Assembly: GCF_025215495.1 (NCBI RefSeq)
Contig: NZ_CP104302.1
Location: 682,001-746,000 of the forward strand
DNA from: Mycolicibacterium brumae
Lineage (GTDB): Bacteria > Actinomycetota > Actinomycetes > Mycobacteriales > Mycobacteriaceae
Direction of reading: 5' to 3'
DNA length: 64,000 bases
Part shown: one piece after another, positions 53,852-62,878 of the stretch
Layout of the letters: the number at the start of each line of letters is the position of its first letter
Numbering within the stretch: position 1 is the first letter of the stretch
Notes under the pieces: generated by a model
Database searches by the model: none
Seen by the model: the letters and a program-made list of their open reading frames with translations, nothing else
Told to the model about the DNA's origin: nothing
Program-made: the position numbers and the translations under genes

Positions 53852-54350
53852 CCCGCAGGATCTCGCCGCGGTGCAGGCGCAGCTCGGGCGCGAGCCGCGC
53901 GGCGTGCTGGAGATCGCCTACCGCTGCCCGAACGGGGAGCCGGCGGTGGTCAAGACGGCCCCGCGGTTGCCCGACGGCACACCGTTCCCGACGCTGTACT
54001 ACCTCACCCATCCGGCGCTGACCGCGGCCGCCAGCCGGCTGGAGACCACCGGGCTGATGCGGGAGATGACCCAGCGCCTGGGTGAGGACGCCGAGTTGGC
54101 CGCCGCGTATCGCCGCGCGCACGAGTCGTTCCTGGCCGAACGCGACGCGATCGAATCGCTGGGCACCGACTTCTCCGGCGGCGGTATGCCGGACCGGGTC
54201 AAGTGCTTGCACGTGGTGATCGCGCATTCGCTGGCCAAGGGCCCCGGGGTGAACCCGTTTGGTGACGAGACGCTGGCGATGCTGGCCGACGAACCCGCGA
54301 TGGCCGGCATCCTGGACCGCGCGCTGTGGCTACCCGATGAGGACGCATGA
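53844..54350 (+). CDS. DUF501-family protein
   Basis: The 168-residue protein is the conserved partner between ftsB and ppx in actinobacteria (Rv1025). It opens with DPQDLAAVQAQLGREPRGVLEIAYRC and has TLYYLTHP, RVKCLHVVIAHSLA and GVNPFGDE, including Cys-His pairs. GTG 53844 overlaps ftsB by eight bases; the next gene starts within its stop (ATGA). The function is unknown. Confidence 0.88.
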   Translation: MVDPQDLAAVQAQLGREPRGVLEIAYRCPNGEPAVVKTAPRLPDGTPFPTLYYLTHPALTAAASRLETTGLMREMTQRLGEDAELAAAYRRAHESFLAERDAIESLGTDFSGGGMPDRVKCLHVVIAHSLAKGPGVNPFGDETLAMLADEPAMAGILDRALWLPDEDA

Positions 54351-55303
54351 CGCGGGTCGGCGCAATTGACTGCGGCACCAACTCAATTCGGCTGCTGATC
54401 GCCGATGTCTCCCGTGACAAGGGCCGGTGGCAAGCGACGGATGTGTGCCGGGAGATGCGGATTGTGCGGCTCGGTGAAGGCGTCGACGCGACCGGGGCGT
54501 TCAGCTCCGCCGCCATCGAACGCACCAGGGAAGCGCTGTCGAACTACGCTGATCTCCTTGTCCAGCACCGGGTTTCACGTGTCAGGATGGTCGCCACCTC
54601 GGCCACCCGGGATGCCGCCAACCGCGACGAGTTCTTCGCGATGACCGCCGAGGTGCTCGGCGACGTCGTGCCCGGCGCCGTGGCCGAAGTGATCGACGGT
54701 GACGAGGAGGCCGCCCTGTCCTTCCGGGGCGCCGTCGCCGAATTGGACAGCGCGGACGCGCCTTTCGTCGTCGTCGACCTCGGTGGGGGTTCCACCGAGG
54801 TGGTGCGCGGGACCGATGACGTGGAGGCTGCCAAGTCGGTGAACATCGGCTGCGTTCGGCTCACCGAGCGCTGTCTGCATTCGGACCCGCCGACCCCGCA
54901 GGAAGTGGCCGCCGCGCGCGCGGTGGCCGCCGAACAGATCGCCGTGGCGCTGGAGGCCGTGCCGGTCGACGGCGCACGAACCTGGGTGGGGGTGGCCGGC
55001 ACCTTCACCACGCTGGCCGCGCTGGCCATGCGGCTGCCGGTCTACGACTCCGAGGTGATCCACCTGTCCCGGGTCGGATTCCCCGAACTGCTCGCGGTGT
55101 GCGACGAGCTCATCGGGATGACCCGCGAACAGCGTGCGTCCTTGGGGCCCATGCACGAGGGCCGCGTCGACGTCATCGGCGGCGGCGCGATCGTCGTCCA
55201 GGAGTTGGCCCGCGAGCTCGGCGCCCGGATGGGCATCGACTCGCTGATGGTCAGCGAGCACGACATCCTCGACGGCATCGCGTTCAGCATCACCGACGAC
55301 TGA
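54347..55303 (+). CDS. ppx: Exopolyphosphatase / Ppx-GppA family
   Basis: The 318-residue ASKHA-fold protein has IDCGTNSIRLLIAD (phosphate 1), SATRDAANRDEF, VVDLGGGSTEVV (phosphate 2) and GVAGTFTTLAAL. It lacks the C-terminal HD domain, like the short mycobacterial Ppx enzymes (Rv1026), which hydrolyse polyphosphate or pppGpp. It is convergent with kdpE, with a 14-bp gap. Confidence 0.92.
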   Translation: MTRVGAIDCGTNSIRLLIADVSRDKGRWQATDVCREMRIVRLGEGVDATGAFSSAAIERTREALSNYADLLVQHRVSRVRMVATSATRDAANRDEFFAMTAEVLGDVVPGAVAEVIDGDEEAALSFRGAVAELDSADAPFVVVDLGGGSTEVVRGTDDVEAAKSVNIGCVRLTERCLHSDPPTPQEVAAARAVAAEQIAVALEAVPVDGARTWVGVAGTFTTLAALAMRLPVYDSEVIHLSRVGFPELLAVCDELIGMTREQRASLGPMHEGRVDVIGGGAIVVQELARELGARMGIDSLMVSEHDILDGIAFSITDD

Positions 55304-55317
55304 CGGTCCCTCGGCGC

Positions 55318-56004
55318 TCAAACCTCGAACCGGTACCCCATGCCCGATTCGGTGACCAGGTGCCGGGGCCGGCTCGGATCGTCCTCCAGCTTGCGGCGCA
55401 ACTGCGCCAAATAGACCCGCAGGTAGTGGGTTTCCTTCGCGTAACTGGGCCCCCAGACCTCGCGCAGCAGTTCCTCGCGAGTGATGAGCTTGCCGCGGTT
55501 GCGGACCAGCATCTCCAACAGGCCCCACTCGGTCGGGGTGAGGTGCACCTCGGCGCCGGACCGGATCACCTTCTTCGCGGCCAGGTCGACGGTGAACGAC
55601 TCGGTGACCACCACCGGCTCATCGGGCGGCGCGCCGGCGGCCGATCGGCGCACCGCGGCCCGGAGCCGGGCCAGGAACTCCTCCATGCCAAAGGGTTTTG
55701 TCACATAGTCGTCGGCCCCGGCGTCGAGCGCGTCGACCTTGTCTGCCGAATCGCTGCGGGCCGAGAGCACGATCACCGGAACGGTGGACCAGCCGCGCAG
55801 GCCCGCGAGGACCTCGGCGCCGGAGATGTCCGGCAACCCGAGATCGAGGATCACAACGTCGGGTTTGTGCTCGGCGGCGGCCCGCAAAGCCGCCGCGCCG
55901 GTGGCCGCGGTGACCACGTCGTAACCGCGCACCGACAGGTTGATGCGTAGCGCACGCAGGATCTGCGGCTCATCGTCGACGACCAGCACCTGGGTCTTAG
56001 ACAT
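55318..56004 (-). CDS. kdpE: KdpE response regulator
   Basis: The 228-residue OmpR-type regulator has a receiver domain (DDEPQILRALRINL, phosphoacceptor Asp in VVILDLGLPD, Lys in VTKPFG) and a winged helix (LTPTEWGLLEMLVRNRGKLITREELL ... ESGMGYRFEV, read in pieces). It is the only kdp gene besides kdpF that looks intact. Its kinase KdpD has lost the sensor and the phosphorylated His, so normal signalling is impossible from this locus. Its start overlaps the kdpD remnant by eight bases. Confidence 0.93.
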   Translation of the reverse strand: MSKTQVLVVDDEPQILRALRINLSVRGYDVVTAATGAAALRAAAEHKPDVVILDLGLPDISGAEVLAGLRGWSTVPVIVLSARSDSADKVDALDAGADDYVTKPFGMEEFLARLRAAVRRSAAGAPPDEPVVVTESFTVDLAAKKVIRSGAEVHLTPTEWGLLEMLVRNRGKLITREELLREVWGPSYAKETHYLRVYLAQLRRKLEDDPSRPRHLVTESGMGYRFEV

Positions 56005-56475
56005 TGGCGGACTCCGGGGCGGCCAGCTCGATCCCGACCGTCAGGCCCCCACCCGGGGTGTCGTCGACGGTGACCGTGCCGCCCATCGCCTCGACAAAGC
56101 CGCGGGCGACCGAAAGGCCAAGGCCGACACCGTTTCCGGTGTTGCGGTCGTCGAGGCGCTGGAAGGGGGAGAAGATCCGGTCCTGCTCTCCGGCAGGGAT
56201 GCCGGGGCCTTCGTCGGCAACCGCGATCAGCACCCGGTCACCGATCCGGCCTGCGGTGACCCGAACCGGGCTGTTCGGCGCGTATCGCAGCGCGTTGTCG
56301 ATCAGATTGGCCAGCACCCGTTCCAGCAGTCCGGCGTCGGCCAGCGCGACGGTGGCGCCGACGTCGACCTTGACCCGGTCCAGCCCGTCACGGGCGTACC
56401 CGGTGGCGCCGCGATTGATCCCGACGAGTGCGCGCTGGACCGTCTCCTCCAGATAGGTCCGCTGTAGCCGCGGAC
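55997..56475 (-). pseudogene. kdpD: kdpD remnant (C-terminal ATPase domain only)
   Basis: About 155 codons encode the end of a KdpD sensor kinase: [15 protein letters not shown] box [21 protein letters not shown] and GVGLGLSVARGFVEAMGG. The N-terminal KdpD domain, four membrane helices, GAF region and the phosphoacceptor His are missing. The coding sequence begins abruptly inside the end of the kdpB-like frame, in a different frame, with no start codon or ribosome binding site. A deletion joining kdpB to kdpD explains it. Confidence 0.88.
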
Positions 56476-58428
56476 GTACAGCGTCAGCGGGTTGTCGCCG
56501 GTGATCATCACGGTGCGGATGCCCATCCGGCGCATCTCGTCGAACCGCTCCCGCATTCCGTGTTTGACCACGTCCTTGAGGTGGACGACGCCGAGAACCC
56601 GGGCGGCGCCGTCCTGATGCTCGCCGACGGCCAGCGGAGTGCCACCGCCGGCGGCGATCCGGTCGGCGAGGACGCCGAGTTCGGCCGGGACCACGCCCCC
56701 GTGGCTGCGCACCCATTCGGCCACCGTGCCGGCGGCGCCCTTGCGCAGTTGGCGCCCACCGTCGAGGTCGACCCCGGACATTCGGGTGGTGGCGCTGAAG
56801 GGGATCCATTCGGCGCCGGTCAGCTCGCCGGGGGTGCGGGCGCGCAACCCGTGCTCCTCCTTGGCGAAGACCACGATGGAACGTCCCTCGGGGGTTTCGT
56901 CGGCCAGGCTGGACAACTGCGCCGCGTCGGCCAGTTCAGCGCCCGACACTTCAGACAGCGGAACGAAAGCGGCCGCTTGCCGGTTGCCCAGCGTGATGGT
57001 GCCGGTCTTGTCCAGCAGCAGGGTGTTGACGTCGCCCGCGGCTTCCACCGCACGCCCCGACATGGCGAGCACGTTGCGTTGCACCAGCCGGTCCATGCCC
57101 GCGATGCCGATCGCCGACAACAGCGCGCCGATGGTGGTCGGGATCAGGCACACCAACAGGGCGACGAGCACAATGCCGGTCAGGCCGTCGGAGGTCAGCG
57201 CGGCGGAGTCTGCGACGCCGGGGTTGTCGGCCTTGGCGTAGATTGCCAGCGGCTGCAGCGTCGCCACCGCGAACACGAAGATGATCGTCAATGACGCCAG
57301 CAGGATATTGAGCGCGATCTCGTTCGGTGTCTTCTGGCGGTTCGCGCCTTCGACGAGAGCGATCATCCGGTCGATGAAGCTCTGTCCGGGCTGCTGGGTG
57401 ATCCGGACGATGATCCGGTCCGAGAGCACGGTGGTGCCGCCGGTGACCGCGGAACGGTCTCCGCCGGATTCCCGGATGACGGGCGCGGATTCGCCGGTGA
57501 TCGCCGACTCATCCACTGACGCAATGCCTTCCAGCACATCGCCGTCTCCGGGGATGGTCTGGCCGGCCTCGACGACGACGATGTCGCCTTGCCGCAGCAG
57601 CGGCGCCGAAACCTCTTCCTCGTACCCCGGAGTCCCGGGCTTCCAGTCGATGAGCCGACGGGCGCTGGTGGTGGTCTTCGCTCTGCGCAGCGACTGGGCC
57701 TGCGCCTTGCCGCGCCCCTCGGCCACGGCCTCGGCGAGGTTGGCGAAGACGACGGTCAGCCAGAGCCACACCACGATCAACGCGGCGAACCAGCTGGGGT
57801 CGATGATCGCCAGCACGGTGCTCCAGGCCGCGCCGATCTCGACGACGAGCATCACCGGGTTGCGCCAGAGGGTGCGCGGGTCCAACTTGCGCAGCGCGTC
57901 TGGCAGGGATGCCCACAGCATTCTGGGGCTCAGCAGCGCCCCCGGCCCGTCTCCGGTGTGCCCGGAACGGACCAGGGCGACGGCGACCGCCATCCCGACG
58001 GCAGCCGAAACGAAGTTCTGCACGGACAATCCGGTCATCTGGGTGAGATGGCTCATCGTCGATTCGCCGGAGTAGTTCTGCCAGTTGGTGTTTGTCACGA
58101 AACTGACCGCGGTGTTCCAGGCCAGCGCTGCGGTCATCGGGGTGGCTGGATCGTTCAGCCGCAGCGGCAGGTGGCCTTGTGTCAGTTGCAGGGCGAACAG
58201 CGCCACGATGCCGATCGCCGAGAACGCCAGCACACTGCGCGCGTACCCGCCCCAGGTTTGCTCGGAATCCGGGTTGGCGCCGATGACGCGGTAGATGGCG
58301 CGTTCGACGCGGGAGTGGCGCTTCGCGCTGTATACCCGGTACATGTAGTCCCCGAGCGGCACATGCGCGGCGACCAGAGCCACGATGAGGGCGGCCAGGA
58401 AGACGAGGCCCGCGGTGGTGGTGGTCAT
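56302..58428 (-). pseudogene. kdpA'-'kdpB chimera, deletion remnant
   Basis: The 708-codon frame begins as KdpA (residues 1 to about 155; [14 protein letters not shown] region, first selectivity loop [11 protein letters not shown]) and switches near 57955 into KdpB at [27 protein letters not shown]. KdpB continues through GESAPV and the phosphorylation site DKTGTITLG up to ITGDNPLT (56482), then reads 59 out-of-frame residues over kdpD. Three of four KdpA pore loops, the KdpB GDGTNDAP hinge and its last helices, and all of kdpC are gone. It cannot form a KdpFABC pump. The ATG overlaps the kdpF stop. Confidence 0.9.
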
Positions 58429-58517
58429 CAGAATCGCTCGGGAAACAGCAGAGCGGCGAACAGGATCGCGGCGATGGCGATCGCCAGCGCCAACCCGATG
58501 AGGTTCTGCGCGCTCAC
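58428..58517 (-). CDS. kdpF: KdpF small membrane subunit
   Basis: The 29-residue single-helix peptide reads [12 protein letters not shown] and ends LLFPERF, the typical KdpF end, matching the 30-residue M. tuberculosis peptide. It stabilises the KdpABC complex, which is not encoded intact here. GTG 58517 overlaps the upstream small ORF as GTGA, and its stop overlaps the kdpA start as ATGA. Confidence 0.85.
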   Translation of the reverse strand: MSAQNLIGLALAIAIAAILFAALLFPERF

Positions 58518-58597
58518 AGACCTTCCACCCACCGCTGAATGAGGCCGAGCAGCGCGAATACGCCGATCGTCAGGGCGAGATAGGCGAGTGCCGACAT
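58514..58597 (-). CDS. 27-residue membrane peptide upstream of kdpF
   Basis: The frame from ATG 58597 encodes one hydrophobic helix ([17 protein letters not shown]) with a basic end QRWVEGL. Similar small ORFs precede kdpF in many actinobacterial kdp operons. The GTGA overlap with kdpF and hydrophobic composition support translation. Its role is unknown. Confidence 0.65.
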   Translation of the reverse strand: MSALAYLALTIGVFALLGLIQRWVEGL

Positions 58598-58804
58598 GTT
58601 TGCTCCGAGATCCGTCGAGCATCCCGGGGTGGGTTGCTCCGGTGACGAAGCTAAGCCGGGCCGTGATGAACCGAACCCGGCCTTGACGGGATCTTTACGC
58701 CCAGGGTGGTGATCTTGACGGCTTGGTGACGCGAAGACGCTGGCCACCGCCAGGTGGGATTACTGCCTGGCTAGACCCGCCGCGCAGGTAGGTTTGCGCC
58801 CTGG

Positions 58805-58878
58805 GCCCCCATAGCCCAATTGGCAGAGGCAGCGGACTTAAAATCCGCCAAGTGTCGGTTCGAGTCCGACTGGGGGCA
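58805..58878 (+). tRNA. tRNA-Leu (TAA)
   Basis: The acceptor GCCCCCA/TGGGGGC, anticodon stem GCGGA/TCCGC around loop CTTAAAA, and T arm GTCGG-TTCGAGT-CCGAC are present in 74 nt. Anticodon TAA reads leucine UUA. The variable loop is only CAAGT, although leucine tRNAs normally have a long variable arm. The CCA end is not encoded. Confidence 0.93.
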
Positions 58879-58902
58879 CGATAAAAGGGCTGGTAGAGGC
58901 TC

Positions 58903-59361
58903 CTACTGGCCGCGATCGTGCCAGCGGTCCAGGATCGCTGGGATCTCTGACATCAGAAACGCGTAGAAGTCGCGCATCTGAGTCAGACGCTGATGGGCCG
59001 CGCTGCGGTTATCGGTGACCGCGATGCCCGCGTCGGCCGCGGCCTGCATGGCGGTAAGCGTCTCGTTTTGGTTGGTGAACAGGATCGCCCAGGCGTCCTC
59101 ACGTAGTCGGAAGTGCTCGCGGCGACTGGCCGGTGCGGCGACCCGCTCGGCCAGTCCGACCGAGGTCAGCATCTTCAGCGCACCTGAGATCGCTCCCGCG
59201 CTTGCATGCAGTGTCTCGGCGAGTTCGCCCATCGTCAGGCTGGGCCGCTCGGTGAACAACAGCGTGGCCAGCACCCGCGCGGTCATCCGCTGGAGCCCGT
59301 GGCTGGCCAGAACGACGGCCAGTTGTTCGGCGGCATCCTGCGGATCCGATGAAGGTGGCAC
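58903..59361 (-). CDS. MarR/GbsR-type transcriptional regulator
   Basis: The 152-residue protein has a winged helix-turn-helix (LTMGELAETLHASAGAISGALKMLTSVGL, about residues 42-72) and a C-terminal helical part. GTG 59361 is chosen because AGGAGG lies six bases upstream; the frame runs to a TTG at 59385. It is divergent from a three-gene drug-type ABC exporter across a 163-bp gap with a palindromic site, so it probably regulates the exporter and itself. Confidence 0.85.
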   Translation of the reverse strand: MPPSSDPQDAAEQLAVVLASHGLQRMTARVLATLLFTERPSLTMGELAETLHASAGAISGALKMLTSVGLAERVAAPASRREHFRLREDAWAILFTNQNETLTAMQAAADAGIAVTDNRSAAHQRLTQMRDFYAFLMSEIPAILDRWHDRGQ

Positions 59362-59387
59362 CTGAATCCTCCTCAACTCAGACAACC

Positions 59388-59403
59388 TTCACAAATTATT
59401 GAA
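59388..59403. promoter_or_regulatory. Palindromic operator candidate
   Basis: TTCA-n2-AATT-n2-TGAA (12 of 16 positions symmetric) lies 26 bp before the regulator start in an AT-rich patch. It faces both the regulator and the exporter genes and is a plausible binding site for the MarR-type protein. Confidence 0.45.
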
Positions 59404-59524
59404 AGTTTAGTACGGTCGTAGGTGGTGTTCCGGGAAGTCTGGTCGGAGATGTTTGTAACCGCCAGCGCGGTGGCCGTCGGCTCCACGACGGGTTCCGCGC
59501 CGACCCGAAGGGCATCACCGCCTC

Positions 59525-60424
59525 ATGTCACTAGCGCCGACGTCGATCACCGCCGACAGCACCGACATCATCAGCGTGCACGGGCTGACCTATACGTATC
59601 CCAAATCCGACCGACCCGCGGTGCGCGGAATGGATTTCACCGTCGGCCGCGGCGAGATTTTCGGGTTTCTGGGTCCGAGCGGCGCTGGGAAATCCACGAC
59701 GCAGAAACTGCTCATCGGGCTACTGCGCGGGCATGGCGGCCGGGCCACGGTGTGGGGCCGCGACCCGCTCGGGTGGGGCCCGGACTACTACCAGCGCGTC
59801 GGGGTGTCCTTTGAGCTGCCCAACCACTATCAGAAGCTCACCGGCGCAGAAAACCTCCGGTTTTTCGCCGCACTGTATGACGGACCGACCGCAGACCCGA
59901 TGCAACTGCTGGAGTCGGTGGGTCTGACTGAGGCCGCCGACACTCGTGTGGCCAAATACTCCAAGGGGATGCAGATGCGGCTCACCTTTGCGCGGTCGCT
60001 GATCAACCACCCCGAGTTGCTGTTTCTCGACGAGCCCACCTCAGGCTTGGACCCGGTCAACGCCCGCGCAGTCAAAGACATCATCCTGTCTCTCAAAGCG
60101 CAGGGCCGCACCGTCTTTCTGACCACCCACGACATGTCGACTGCCGACGAACTGTGTGACCGGGTGGCCTTCGTCGTCGACGGCGCCATCGTGGCCCTCG
60201 ACAGCCCCACTGAACTGAAGATCGCACGCAGCCAACGCCGGGTGCGGGTCCAGTACCGCACTCACACGGGCAGCCTGGACACCGCCGAATTCACGATGGA
60301 CGGCCTAGCTGACGACCCCGCGTTCCACGAGATTCTGCGCAATCACCACGTGGAGACCATCCACAGCCGCGAAGCCAGCCTCGATGACGTGTTCGTCGAG
60401 GTCACCGGACGGCAGCTGACATGA
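59525..60424 (+). CDS. ABC exporter ATP-binding protein
   Basis: The 299-residue ATPase has Walker A GPSGAGKST, the signature YSKGMQMRLTFARS, Walker B LLFLDEPTSGLD and the H-loop THDMS, and a C-terminal extension typical of DrrA-like drug exporters. Size and order match Rv2688c of the fluoroquinolone-linked Rv2686c-Rv2688c exporter of M. tuberculosis. No strong ribosome binding site precedes ATG 59525, so the start is less certain. It overlaps the next gene as ATGA. Confidence 0.93.
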   Translation: MSLAPTSITADSTDIISVHGLTYTYPKSDRPAVRGMDFTVGRGEIFGFLGPSGAGKSTTQKLLIGLLRGHGGRATVWGRDPLGWGPDYYQRVGVSFELPNHYQKLTGAENLRFFAALYDGPTADPMQLLESVGLTEAADTRVAKYSKGMQMRLTFARSLINHPELLFLDEPTSGLDPVNARAVKDIILSLKAQGRTVFLTTHDMSTADELCDRVAFVVDGAIVALDSPTELKIARSQRRVRVQYRTHTGSLDTAEFTMDGLADDPAFHEILRNHHVETIHSREASLDDVFVEVTGRQLT

Positions 60425-61134
60425 CCCGCCTAGCGACCGCGCTGCGGCTGGAACTGACCCTGCAATACCGGCAGAAGTTCCTGCACGCCGGGGTCTTTTC
60501 GGGCCTGATCTGGCTGGCCGTGCTGCTACCGATGCCGGCGGGCTTGCGCCCGGTCGTCGAGCCGTACGTGCTCGCCGGAGACATCGCGATCATCGGATTC
60601 TTCTTCGTTGGCGCCTCAGTGTTCTTCGAAAGACAAGAACGCACCCTGAGTGCGGTTATCTCCACGCCGTTACGGTTCTGGGAGTACCTGAGCGCCAAAC
60701 TTCTTGTCCTGTTGTCGATCTCGCTATTCGTCGCGCTCGTGGTGGCCACCGTCGCCGATGGTTTCACCTATCAACCGGCGCCGCTGATCGGCGGGGTGGT
60801 ACTGGGAACGCTGTTGATGCTGGTCGTCGGATTCATCACCTCGTTGCCGTTCGGGTCGGTGACCGACTGGTTTCTGGCCGCGACCATCCCGTTGGCGCTG
60901 ATGTTGGTCCCACCGCTGATCTACTACTCGGGTCTATGGCCCAATCCGGCGCTCTACATCGTCCCCACCCAGGGGCCGATACTGCTCCTGGGCGCGGCTT
61001 TTGATCAGCTGACCTTGAGCGCCGGCCAGGCCATCTACGCCGTGGCCTATCCGCTGCTGTCGTTGACTGTCCTGTCAGTGGCGGCCAAGGCGATGTTCAA
61101 CCACTACGTGATCGAAAGGTCCGGTGCGCTGTGA
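60421..61134 (+). CDS. ABC-2 type permease, subunit 1
   Basis: The 237-residue membrane protein has about six helices and the ABC-2 exporter features FFERQERTLSAVISTPL and LLMLVVGFITSLPFG. The M. tuberculosis counterpart by size and order would be Rv2687c (about 240 residues). It overlaps both neighbours by four bases. Confidence 0.9.
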   Translation: MTRLATALRLELTLQYRQKFLHAGVFSGLIWLAVLLPMPAGLRPVVEPYVLAGDIAIIGFFFVGASVFFERQERTLSAVISTPLRFWEYLSAKLLVLLSISLFVALVVATVADGFTYQPAPLIGGVVLGTLLMLVVGFITSLPFGSVTDWFLAATIPLALMLVPPLIYYSGLWPNPALYIVPTQGPILLLGAAFDQLTLSAGQAIYAVAYPLLSLTVLSVAAKAMFNHYVIERSGAL

Positions 61135-61889
61135 CCACTGTGTCCGCGCGTCGCGCTGCCCGTACTCTGGCGGCATTCGGCCGCAACGACATTCGCGGCA
61201 CCTATCGCGACCCCCTGCTCGTGATGCTTGTGCTGGCGCCGGTGATCTGGACCACCGGGGTCGCGCTGCTCACCCCACCGGTCACCGAACTTCTGGCCGA
61301 ACGCTACGACTTCGATCTGGTGCCCTACTACCCGCTGGTGCTCACCGCGTTTCTCTTGCTGACCAGCATCATCATCGCCGGCGGGCTGGGCGCATTCCTG
61401 GTCCTGGAGGAGGTCGATGCCGGCACGATCAGGGCGCTGCGCATCACTCCGGCGCCGCTATCAACATTTTTCGGCTACCGCGCCGCCACCGTCATGGCGG
61501 TCACCACCGTCTATGTCATCACCACCATGTCCTTCAGTGGGATCCTGGAGCCGGGGTTGATCCCCGCACTGATACCGATCGGTATGGTCGCCGGATTGTC
61601 GGCGGTGGTCACGTTGCTGTTGATCGTGGCGGTGGCCGGCAACAAAATTCAAGGCATCGCCATGGTGCGCGCGCTGGGCATGCTCATCGCCGGGCTACCG
61701 TGCCTCCCGTGGTTCATCGATTCGGCGTGGAATCTCGCGTTCGGTGTGCTGCCGCCCTATTGGGCGGCAAAGGCGTTCTGGGTGGCATCTGATCACGGCG
61801 CCTGGTGGCCGTATCTGCTCGGCGGCGTGGTCTACAACCTCGCCATCGCCTGGCCGTTGTTTCGCCGGTTCATCAACAGAATCACGTGA
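61131..61889 (+). CDS. ABC-2 type permease, subunit 2
   Basis: The 252-residue membrane protein has six helices and the ABC-2 pattern LVLEEVDAGTIRALRITPAPL. It starts at GTG 61131, overlapping the previous stop as GTGA. Size equals that recalled for Rv2686c. Together the three genes would form a drug exporter; the substrate is unproven. Confidence 0.9.
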   Translation: MTTVSARRAARTLAAFGRNDIRGTYRDPLLVMLVLAPVIWTTGVALLTPPVTELLAERYDFDLVPYYPLVLTAFLLLTSIIIAGGLGAFLVLEEVDAGTIRALRITPAPLSTFFGYRAATVMAVTTVYVITTMSFSGILEPGLIPALIPIGMVAGLSAVVTLLLIVAVAGNKIQGIAMVRALGMLIAGLPCLPWFIDSAWNLAFGVLPPYWAAKAFWVASDHGAWWPYLLGGVVYNLAIAWPLFRRFINRIT

Positions 61890-61904
61890 GCTGGTTGACG
61901 CGGT

Positions 61905-62471
61905 TCACACGATCCGCGGCCGCCGTGGTGGTGCGGCCATTTGAACCGAAGAGTTCAGCCAGGTGATCCGGTTCAGGCGGTGCACCAGGCAGTCGTCGTC
62001 GCCGAACATCCGCCGCCCGACGGGCCGGAAGCCGAGCCGGGCGTAGAAGCGATGCGCGTCGGTGTTGGACGCCAACGGGTCGATGATGATCGCCTCGACG
62101 GCCGGATCGGCGAAGGCGTCGTCGATCGCCTGGGTCATCATCTCGGTGCCGTATCCGCGGGCGAGCATGTCCGGCTCGCCGATCCAGATGTCGAGCGCGC
62201 GCAGGTTCGGCGCGACGTCGCCCCAGTAGTGAGTGGGCTCGGCCTGCGGGTCGATGACTTGCATGGCGCCGATCGGCCGGGCGTCGACCTCGGCGATCAG
62301 GTAGTAGCTGACCGATGAGGCGGCCGTGATCTCCTCGGCCCAGTCGGTGTCCTCGAACGCGGTGGTGGCGTCGGGATTGTCGGTCGCACAGGCGATCACA
62401 TGCGGCGCGCGATCCCACTTCTCCAGCAACGCGACGTCGCCGAGCTCCGCTGGCCGCAGGCGAACTCTCAT
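61905..62471 (-). CDS. AAC(6')-like GNAT acetyltransferase
   Basis: The 188-residue protein has the aminoglycoside-6'-acetyltransferase-type GNAT pattern: RLRPAELGDVALLEKW, LDIWIGEPDMLARGYGTEMM (acetyl-CoA loop) and IIIDPLASNTDAHRFYARLGF. ATG 62471 is used; a TTG lies two codons earlier. It converges with the ABC exporter (15-bp gap). Siderophore or polyamine substrates are also possible for this family. Confidence 0.85.
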   Translation of the reverse strand: MRVRLRPAELGDVALLEKWDRAPHVIACATDNPDATTAFEDTDWAEEITAASSVSYYLIAEVDARPIGAMQVIDPQAEPTHYWGDVAPNLRALDIWIGEPDMLARGYGTEMMTQAIDDAFADPAVEAIIIDPLASNTDAHRFYARLGFRPVGRRMFGDDDCLVHRLNRITWLNSSVQMAAPPRRPRIV

Positions 62472-62477
62472 GGCCAA

Positions 62478-62878
62478 AGGCTACGCGCTGTTATGGAAGA
62501 TGCTGGTGGTGGCGGTGTTGCGAATGGGATTTCTGGTCGCCGAGCATGCGCCAGTTGTTCTGGCGCGAGTGTGCACGCAGGGGTCGTTTTCCGGCGCGAG
62601 CAGCCAACGGCGGTCGTGTTCGACGGCGAGCGGCCAACGGCGGCACGAGTGTCCAACTATGAACACAAAGCCCCAGGACCGACCCGCGCGAAGCGGACGC
62701 CATGGAGCCCTCGTGCGCCAGCTGGCCACTCGAGGCGTTCTACGTGCGCCAGCTGGCCGCTCGTGGCGGAAATCGTGCGCTCACGGGCCGTTCGCGAACC
62801 TGCACGCACCGAACCTCACCGTGGCGGTGCCCTCGCGACCGATAACGAGCGTCGCAGTCAGGCTTTTCGTGACGCGAC
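62478..62878. other. Roughly 400-bp intergenic region with degenerate repeats
   Basis: No gene is supported. The middle (62595-62770) holds two direct and two inverted copies of a repeat of about 24 bp; the flanks show nothing recognisable. Confidence 0.75.
62595..62770. repeat. Four-copy degenerate repeat in two orientations
   Basis: Two copies near 62595 and 62626 read GCGAGCGGCCAACGGCGG (one base varies). Two inverted copies near 62711 and 62742 read CGTGCGCCAGCTGGCCGCTCG. A CGAG(C/T)GGCCA core is shared. Confidence 0.8.

Noticed and set aside
59422..59814. 130-codon frame upstream of and overlapping the ABC ATPase gene
   Set aside because: Most of it is an out-of-frame reading of the ATPase gene, and its first part has no ribosome binding site or recognisable domain.
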